Source: CAYRVX01 sp964642165 (GTDB taxonomy: Bacteria > Planctomycetota > Phycisphaerae > SM23-33). From it: a stretch of 64,000 nucleotides of DNA. Where the stretch lies: the NCBI GenBank assembly GCA_964642165.1, contig CAZXOC010000003.1:5169-69168 (forward strand). Direction: 5' to 3'. The notes beneath the pieces were generated by a model. It did not search any database, was not told the DNA's origin, and saw only the letters and a program-made list of their open reading frames with translations. This document shows, piece by piece, positions 59,706 to 64,000 of this stretch (its first letter is position 1; each line of letters begins with the position of its first letter). The translations under genes and the position numbers were made by a program.

Positions 59706-60098
59706 TCAGTCCTCCCGCTTCTCGTTGAGGATCTTCTGAAGCGTCTCGAGTTCGTCTCGCGTCAGCCGGGCGTCGCGGACGAAGTGGACCAGCATCGGCC
59801 CGGCTGAGCCCTCGAATACCCGGTGCAGGAAGGACTGGCTCTCGGCGCGGACGGTCTCCCGCCGGCTGACGGCAGGGGAGTACAGGTACCGCTTGCCGTC
59901 GGCGCGAAACGTCAGGGCGCCCTTGCGGACCAGGCGATTGAGCATGGTCTTGACGGTTCGAGGCGACCAGTCGCGGCGGCCGGCGAGGCGGCAGACCACG
60001 TCGCTGGCGGCGAGGGGATGGTGGTCCCAGAGGACCTTCATGACCTCCCACTCCGCATCGGAGATGCCGGGAAGCTCTTGATGTCGGCGAGGGGCCAT
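59706..60098 (-). CDS. BlaI/MecI/CopY-family transcriptional repressor
   Basis: A 130-residue penicillinase-repressor-type protein. ISDAEWEVMKVLWDHHPLAASDVV, the recognition helix SPRTVKTMLNRLVRKGAL and the wing ADGKRYLYSP form the winged helix; the C-terminal dimerisation helix follows (DARLTRDELETLQKILNE). Such repressors bind paired TACA/TGTA palindromes and are cleaved by a BlaR1/M56 protease. ATG 60098 fits GGAGAAGG upstream and the predicted transcript start; ATG 60110 is an in-frame alternative. Two M56 fusion genes follow, so cleavage by one of them is likely. No beta-lactamase gene is present. Confidence 0.94.
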   Translation of the reverse strand: MAPRRHQELPGISDAEWEVMKVLWDHHPLAASDVVCRLAGRRDWSPRTVKTMLNRLVRKGALTFRADGKRYLYSPAVSRRETVRAESQSFLHRVFEGSAGPMLVHFVRDARLTRDELETLQKILNEKRED

Positions 60099-60111
60099 GG
60101 CCTTCTCCATA

Positions 60112-60127
60112 GATTACGCTTGTAATC
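60112..60127. promoter_or_regulatory. BlaI operator 1
   Basis: GATTACGCTTGTAATC is a perfect 6-bp palindrome around GCTT, of the GATTAC(n4)GTAATC kind used by BlaI/MecI repressors. It covers the predicted transcription start and lies just before ATG 60110. Confidence 0.72.
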
Positions 60128-60129
60128 CA

Positions 60130-60159
60130 ATAATAGACTACACGTGTAATCGATGGCAA
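60130..60159 (-). promoter_or_regulatory. Promoter of the BlaI/M56 operon
   Basis: On the minus strand TTGCCA (60154-60159) and TATTAT (60130-60135), spacer 18 bp. Operators sit inside the spacer and over the start site, so repressor binding would block polymerase. Remaining bases to 60250 show no gene. Confidence 0.6.
60136..60151. promoter_or_regulatory. BlaI operator 2
   Basis: GACTACACGTGTAATC, one mismatch from a perfect palindrome, with the typical TACA/TGTA core. It fills most of the -35/-10 spacer. Centres of the two operators are 24 bp apart (same helix face within error), allowing cooperative dimer binding. Confidence 0.72.
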
Positions 60160-60250
60160 GGGGATTCCGGAGAAAAAGTGAGGCTTGGCGCGCGGGGGCG
60201 TGGTCGCCGCCCGTCGGGAGGTCCGGCGCGGTTCCGGCGAGACGGCCAGC

Positions 60251-61114
60251 TCAGTCCCACTCGCCGGAGGCGATGTACTCGTGGAAGGCGGCGGAGAGCT
60301 TGCGCGTGACCGGCCCGACCTCGCCGTCGCCGATGGGCTGGTCGTCCACCTTGGTCACGGCGATGACCTCCGCCGCCGTGCCCGTCAGGAAACATTCAGT
60401 CGCCCGGAGCACGCGCGCCGCCGTGATGTCCTCCTCCACCGCCGGCAGGTCGCTCTTCCGGGCCAGGTCGATGACCACCGCGCGGGTGATGCCGGGCAGG
60501 ATCCCCGCCGACAGCGGCGGCGTGGCGACCTGGCTGTCCTCGACGATGAAGATGTTGTCCCCGGTGCATTCGGCGACGTGGCCCTGGTCGTTGAGCATGA
60601 TGGCCTCGGCGACGCCGGCGTCGACGGCCTCGATCTTGGCCAGGATGTTGTTGAGGTAGTTCATGCTCTTGATGCCCGGGTTGAGCATCTGCGGCGACGT
60701 GCGGATCGTCTTGGCGATGATCACCGCCATGCCGTCGTCGTACATCTCCCGCGGGTACAGCGCGATCTTGTCGGCGATGACGTACACGCTGGGCTCGGGG
60801 CACTTGAAGGGGTTCAGCCCCAGCGTGCCGATGCCGCGCGTGACCACCAGGCGGATGTACTCGGCCTCGGTGCCGTTGGCGCGGATCGCCTCGTACATCG
60901 CGTCGACGATCTCCTGCTTGGTGTAGGGAATCGCCAGCCGGATCGCCCGGGCCGAGTCGAACAGCCGATCCACGTGCGCCTGGCACTGGAAGACCCTCCG
61001 GCCGTACACGCGGATGCCCTCGAAGACCCCGTCGCCGTACAGCGTGCCGTGATCGTAGACGCTGAGCCTGGCGTCCCCCTTGTCCACGAGCTCGCCGTTC
61101 AACCAGACCTTCAT
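60251..61114 (-). CDS. ilvE: Branched-chain amino acid aminotransferase
   Basis: A 287-residue fold-type IV PLP aminotransferase. MKVWLNGELVDKGDARLSVYDHGTLYGDGVFEGIRVYGRRVF is a typical IlvE/DAT start; PGIKSMNYLNNILAK contains the PLP lysine (K149); EAIMLNDQGHVAECTGDNIF and FLTGTAAEV complete substrate and phosphate binding. It performs the last step of Val/Leu/Ile synthesis; D-amino-acid aminotransferase activity cannot be excluded for this clade. Distant from ilvBN in this window and without an attenuator. Neighbours are unrelated. Confidence 0.93.
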   Translation of the reverse strand: MKVWLNGELVDKGDARLSVYDHGTLYGDGVFEGIRVYGRRVFQCQAHVDRLFDSARAIRLAIPYTKQEIVDAMYEAIRANGTEAEYIRLVVTRGIGTLGLNPFKCPEPSVYVIADKIALYPREMYDDGMAVIIAKTIRTSPQMLNPGIKSMNYLNNILAKIEAVDAGVAEAIMLNDQGHVAECTGDNIFIVEDSQVATPPLSAGILPGITRAVVIDLARKSDLPAVEEDITAARVLRATECFLTGTAAEVIAVTKVDDQPIGDGEVGPVTRKLSAAFHEYIASGEWD

Positions 61115-61222
61115 CGGTTGCTCCTGCCTACTGGGTGCGGGCGAACATGATACGGCATGCCGTCGGTATCGGCAATGCGGCGCGGCGGGTGAATCTGCGC
61201 CCGCCCCGCGGGGGCCGTCCGC

Positions 61223-62086
61223 TCAGCAGGGCATGCCGCGGATCGCCTCGGCGGCGGCGGCATACCCCGCCGGCGTGCCCGCGTCCAGGCACCGCCCCGC
61301 CACCCGCACCAGGAAGTACTCCTCCGGGTGCCGACGGCGGAGGATCGCCTGGGCGTCGGTGAGCTGGAGCTCCTCTCCCGCCGGGCGGTAGGCCCGGGCC
61401 AGCTCCCGCAGGCAGTCGAAGATCTCCGGCGTGAACAGGTAAAGGCCCCCGTGCGCGAGGTACCGACCCTCGCCCAGGTCCGGGCTGACCAGCCGCTGCC
61501 TTGCGGCGCCCGCGTCGGGCTTCTCGGCGAGGTCCTCGCAGGCGTAGACGTTCTCCGCCAGCAGGCGGCCGCGGGCGATCCCGAAGCGACCCAGATCCTC
61601 CGCGCCGACCACCTGCATGCCGATCATCGCCGCGCCCCGGCGAGCGGCGTGGGCCTCGGCCACCTGCGCCGCGCATGGCCGCGCGCGCTCCGCCGCCACC
61701 CACACGTGGTCCCCCAGCAGCAGCAGGAACGGCTGGCCGGCCACGAAGTTCTCCGCCAGCATCAACGCGTCGCCCAGCCCGCGCGGCGACGGCTGCGTGA
61801 TGAAGTCGACCTGCACCGGCAGCTCCGCCGCCGATTCCTGGCTCGCCGCCGTGAAGTACCGATGCAACAGGTCCGTCGTCTGGGGCGACACCACCAGCGC
61901 CACGCGCTCGACGCCCGCCGTCGAGGCCTCCATGCAGATGTGATGGACCAGCGGGCGCAGCCGCCCCCGCGCGTCCACCAGGGGGAACAGCGCCTTCGGA
62001 ACGGCCTTGCAGATGGGCCCCATCCGCGTGCCCAGCCCCGCCACGGGGACGACCGCCTTCGTGATGATCCGGTGCTTGGCCTTCAT
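61223..62086 (-). CDS. UTP-glucose-1-phosphate uridylyltransferase-like nucleotidyltransferase
   Basis: A 287-residue nucleotidyltransferase. The start KAVVPVAGLGTRMGPICKAVPKALFPLVD is the nucleotide-binding signature of GalU-type enzymes; QPSPRGLGDALMLAENFVAGQPFLLLLGDH holds the catalytic Asp and sugar-nucleotide loop; DAGTPAGYAAAAEAI closes the domain. GalU makes UDP-glucose for polysaccharide and envelope synthesis; another NTP-sugar specificity is possible. ATG 62086. The gene is transcribed divergently from the acylphosphatase gene from overlapping promoters. Confidence 0.88.
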   Translation of the reverse strand: MKAKHRIITKAVVPVAGLGTRMGPICKAVPKALFPLVDARGRLRPLVHHICMEASTAGVERVALVVSPQTTDLLHRYFTAASQESAAELPVQVDFITQPSPRGLGDALMLAENFVAGQPFLLLLGDHVWVAAERARPCAAQVAEAHAARRGAAMIGMQVVGAEDLGRFGIARGRLLAENVYACEDLAEKPDAGAARQRLVSPDLGEGRYLAHGGLYLFTPEIFDCLRELARAYRPAGEELQLTDAQAILRRRHPEEYFLVRVAGRCLDAGTPAGYAAAAEAIRGMPC

Positions 62087-62146
62087 GGCACGCCTCGCTC
62101 TCGATGTGTCGACGCGTCCGGCCGCGCGGCCTCGAACGCTCGGGGC

Positions 62147-62174
62147 ATTATCCGCGATACGCCCGCATTGTGAA
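62147..62174 (-). promoter_or_regulatory. Putative promoter of the nucleotidyltransferase gene
   Basis: Minus-strand TTCACA (62169-62174) and GATAAT (62147-62152), spacer 16 bp. The leader to ATG 62086 would be about 55 nt. Its -35 coincides with that of the divergent plus-strand promoter. Confidence 0.4.
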
Positions 62175-62196
62175 GCGCCCGCGCGGGGGCTAGAAT
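62168..62196 (+). promoter_or_regulatory. Putative promoter of the acylphosphatase gene
   Basis: TTGTGA (62168-62173) and TAGAAT (62191-62196), spacer 17 bp. Because the -10 overlaps ATG 62195, translation should begin at ATG 62216. Confidence 0.45.
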
Positions 62197-62215
62197 GGCC
62201 TCGGTGAACCGAACC

Positions 62216-62491
62216 ATGGCCAAGGAACAGCGACTCGTCCGCTTCCACGGCACCGTCCAGGGCGTGGGCTTTCGCTACACCGCCTGCCGCGTGGCGGGCG
62301 GCTACGACGTGACCGGCTACGTCCGCAACCTGCCCGACGGCGGCGTGGAGTGCCTCGTCGAGGGCGACCAGGCCGAGATCGACGCGTTCCTCGCCACGCT
62401 GTCCGACCGCATGCAGGGATACATCCGCCGCCAGACGCAGCAGTCCGCTCCGCACACCGGGGCCTACGCCGACTTCGGCGTGCGGTTCTAG
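62216..62491 (+). CDS. acyP: Acylphosphatase
   Basis: A 91-residue acylphosphatase hydrolysing carboxyl-phosphate bonds. VRFHGTVQGVGFRYTACRVA carries the phosphate-binding loop and catalytic Arg; VTGYVRNLPDGGVECLVEGD carries the catalytic Asn. Size is exactly that of the family. ATG 62216 is preferred to 62195 from promoter position and family length. The CDF transporter gene starts 17 bp downstream. Confidence 0.93.
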   Translation: MAKEQRLVRFHGTVQGVGFRYTACRVAGGYDVTGYVRNLPDGGVECLVEGDQAEIDAFLATLSDRMQGYIRRQTQQSAPHTGAYADFGVRF

Positions 62492-62508
62492 AGGCCGCCA
62501 GCCCGCAC

Positions 62509-63429
62509 ATGCCCGACAGCCCCGCGACACCGCCGATGCGCCTCACGCCCCGAAGTGTCACCTGGCTGGGGCTCCTCGCCGACGGCTCGCTGTCGGTGGG
62601 CAAGCTCCTCGCCGGCTGGCTCTTCGGCAGCCAGGCCATCCTCGCCGACGGCCTCCACAGCTCCTCCGACCTCGTGACCGACCTCGCCGTCCTGGCGGGG
62701 CTGCGGATGTCGCAGCGGCCCGCCGACCGCACCCACCCCTTCGGCCACCGGCGGATCAGCACACTCGTGGCCATGTTCGTCGGGGCGGCCCTGCTCGTCG
62801 CCGCCGCGTCCATCGCCTACCGCGCCGTCGTCTCCTACCGCCGCGTGCATCCGCCCCTGACCAGCCTGCTGCCGCTGGGCCTCGCCGTCGCCACCATCCC
62901 CGTCAAGGAGCTGCTGTTCCGCCTGACGCGCTACGTGGGACGACGCTGCGCGGACACCTCCCTGATCGCCAACGCCTGGCACCACCGCAGCGACGCGCTC
63001 AGCTCGGTCGCTGCCGCCGCGGGACTTACGGTCGTCGCCGTCGGCGGGCCCGGGTGGGCCTTCGTCGACCACCTCACGGCGCTGGTGCTGGGGGCCTTCC
63101 TGCTCGTCGTGGCCGTGCGGATCCTCCGCGACAGCGCCGCCGAGCTGATCGACCGCGCCCCCCGCGCCGAGACCCTCGACGCCATCCGGCGGGCCGTCGC
63201 CGACACCCACGGCGTGCGCGACCACCACGCCGTCCGCGCCCGCCACGTCGGCGGGAAGGTCTCCATGGACATCCACGTCCTGGTGGACCCGGAGCTTACG
63301 GTCCGCGACGGCCACGACATCGCCACCGCCGTCGAGCAGCGCGTCCGCCGGGCCGACCCCAGCGTCCTGGACGTCGTCGTCCACGTCGAGCCCTGGGAGC
63401 CGGACGCCAACGAGGAGACCCCACCATGA
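62509..63429 (+). CDS. Cation diffusion facilitator (CDF) metal transporter
   Basis: A 306-residue CDF protein. Six membrane helices can be placed; the site-A metal ligands appear as ILADGLHSSSDLVTD (TM2) and AWHHRSDALSS (TM5), i.e. HxxxD in both, the pattern of Zn2+/Cd2+ or Mn2+/Fe2+ exporters. The cytoplasmic C-terminal domain (ELIDRAPRAETLDAIRRAVADTHGVRDHH) ends with DVVVHVEPWE. It exports divalent metals by proton antiport; specificity not determined. Overlaps the next gene by four bases (ATGA). Confidence 0.94.
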   Translation: MPDSPATPPMRLTPRSVTWLGLLADGSLSVGKLLAGWLFGSQAILADGLHSSSDLVTDLAVLAGLRMSQRPADRTHPFGHRRISTLVAMFVGAALLVAAASIAYRAVVSYRRVHPPLTSLLPLGLAVATIPVKELLFRLTRYVGRRCADTSLIANAWHHRSDALSSVAAAAGLTVVAVGGPGWAFVDHLTALVLGAFLLVVAVRILRDSAAELIDRAPRAETLDAIRRAVADTHGVRDHHAVRARHVGGKVSMDIHVLVDPELTVRDGHDIATAVEQRVRRADPSVLDVVVHVEPWEPDANEETPP

Positions 63430-63965
63430 CCGACGACCCCCATGCCCCGCCGGCCCCCGAGGCCCGCGCACTGGAGACCGTCGCGGAGCTGATGTGCCTG
63501 GCCGCCCGGACCGCCCCGAAGGCACGCGGGCGCGACAACCTCCACGTCGCCGTCTTCCGAGGCGACGCCAAGTCACGCGTCACCACGAGGATGCGCCGCG
63601 TCGCCGCCGACCACGACGTCGGCTTCTTCGCCCGCGACGCCGACAACTGCGACGCCGCGGCGCTCGTGGTCGTGGTCGCCACGCGCCTCGAGCCGCTCCG
63701 GATCCCGCACTGCGGCTTCTGCGGCTTCGGCGACTGCGCCGGCTGCCTGGAGGCGGGGGGCGTCTGCGCGTTCAACAGCGGGGACCTGGGCATCGCCTTG
63801 GGCTCGGCCGCCGCCGTCGCCGCCCGCCACCACGCCGACAACCGGATGATGTTCTCCTTCGGCAAGTCCGCCATCGAGGCCGGCGAGCTGCCCCCCGAGG
63901 TCCGCATCGCCGTCGGTATCCCCCTCAGCGCGACCGGCAAGAGCCCCTTCTTCGACCGCCCGTGA
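63426..63965 (+). CDS. DUF2148 ferredoxin-like Cys-rich protein
   Basis: A 179-residue DUF2148 protein. The N-terminal helix ALETVAELMCLAARTAPKARGRD is the family start; HCGFCGFGDCAGCLEAGGVCAFNS contains the Cys cluster expected for an Fe-S or metal site; DLGIALGSAAAVAARHHADNRMMFSFGKSAIEAG is the conserved C-terminal segment. Members occur widely in anaerobes and have no assigned function. It is translationally coupled to the CDF transporter by an ATGA overlap, which may hint at metal handling. The window ends 35 bp downstream. Confidence 0.9.
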   Translation: MTDDPHAPPAPEARALETVAELMCLAARTAPKARGRDNLHVAVFRGDAKSRVTTRMRRVAADHDVGFFARDADNCDAAALVVVVATRLEPLRIPHCGFCGFGDCAGCLEAGGVCAFNSGDLGIALGSAAAVAARHHADNRMMFSFGKSAIEAGELPPEVRIAVGIPLSATGKSPFFDRP

Positions 63966-64000
63966 GGGCCCCGAGCGCGCCCTAGCGCGACACTTTTCGG

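Noticed and set aside
54225..60098. Beta-lactam resistance locus
   Set aside because: BlaI and M56 proteins are not accompanied by a beta-lactamase or penicillin-binding sensor domain; the proteases carry envelope modules instead.

Overview
The window is about 64 kb of very GC-rich chromosomal DNA with dense, mostly short-spaced genes. The gene content points to Planctomycetota: two Tat-exported sulfatases, a Tat-exported Gfo/Idh/MocA oxidoreductase, three large DUF4159/toroid proteins, a DUF6067-type glycoside-hydrolase-like giant, PQQ-like propeller protein, BlaI/M56 genes, and secreted proteins ending in pseudopilin-like modules. An anaerobic or microaerobic lifestyle is suggested (inference) by a large 'orange protein' (ORP)-like Fe-S/ATPase operon. 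I saw no rRNA, tRNA, CRISPR array, prophage or complete insertion sequence.

Layout. 1-2460: end of a cyclase-family hydrolase, a secreted endonuclease/exonuclease/phosphatase protein, a small RRM RNA-binding protein and a decayed lipoprotein gene. 2437-4968: ilvB-ilvN (acetohydroxyacid synthase), preceded by a consensus promoter, a 32-codon leader peptide ending in eight consecutive Val/Leu codons, and hairpins including a U-tailed terminator; this looks like classical ribosome-mediated attenuation. 5026-8671: nucleoside hydrolase, two small membrane proteins, an isochorismatase-fold protein lacking its catalytic Cys, and prmC. 8727-13166 (minus): an esterase-like hydrolase, two uncharacterised proteins and a MoxR ATPase. 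13268-18095: two paralogous DUF4159 proteins. 18222-22019: ECF sigma, membrane partner and two secreted proteins. 22066-25964: family 9 glycoside hydrolase and a PQQ-like propeller protein.

26028-36390 (minus): a continuous 12-gene operon led by a DUF134 helix-turn-helix protein whose own promoter carries a perfect palindromic operator over the -10. It encodes two NifX-like proteins, DUF89, DUF5320, two MinD-type ATPases with ferredoxin inserts, an Mrp-NifX fusion (MrpORP architecture), FmdB, a radical SAM protein and a NorQ/NorD-type AAA-vWA pair. An AT-rich 0.5 kb gap follows. 36964-40223: histidine kinase with two Rcp1-like response regulators. 40399-47115: oxidoreductase, third DUF4159 protein and two sulfatases. 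47206-47334: tandem and inverted repeats. 47390-49561: DUF362 ferredoxin protein, then a membrane protein with its ECF sigma factor. 49703-54196: DUF6067-like giant and a hotdog thioesterase.

54225-60159 (minus): a BlaI repressor with two operators in its promoter, followed by two M56 (BlaR1-like) proteases fused to envelope modules, one to a secretin domain and one to three secretin-N-like repeats plus an HlyD-type adaptor. 60251-63965: ilvE, a nucleotidyltransferase, acylphosphatase, a CDF metal transporter and a DUF2148 protein.

The strongest candidates for undescribed biology are the BlaI/M56-secretin/M56-adaptor operon, the DUF134-controlled ORP-like operon extended by NorQ/NorD, and the ilvB attenuator.
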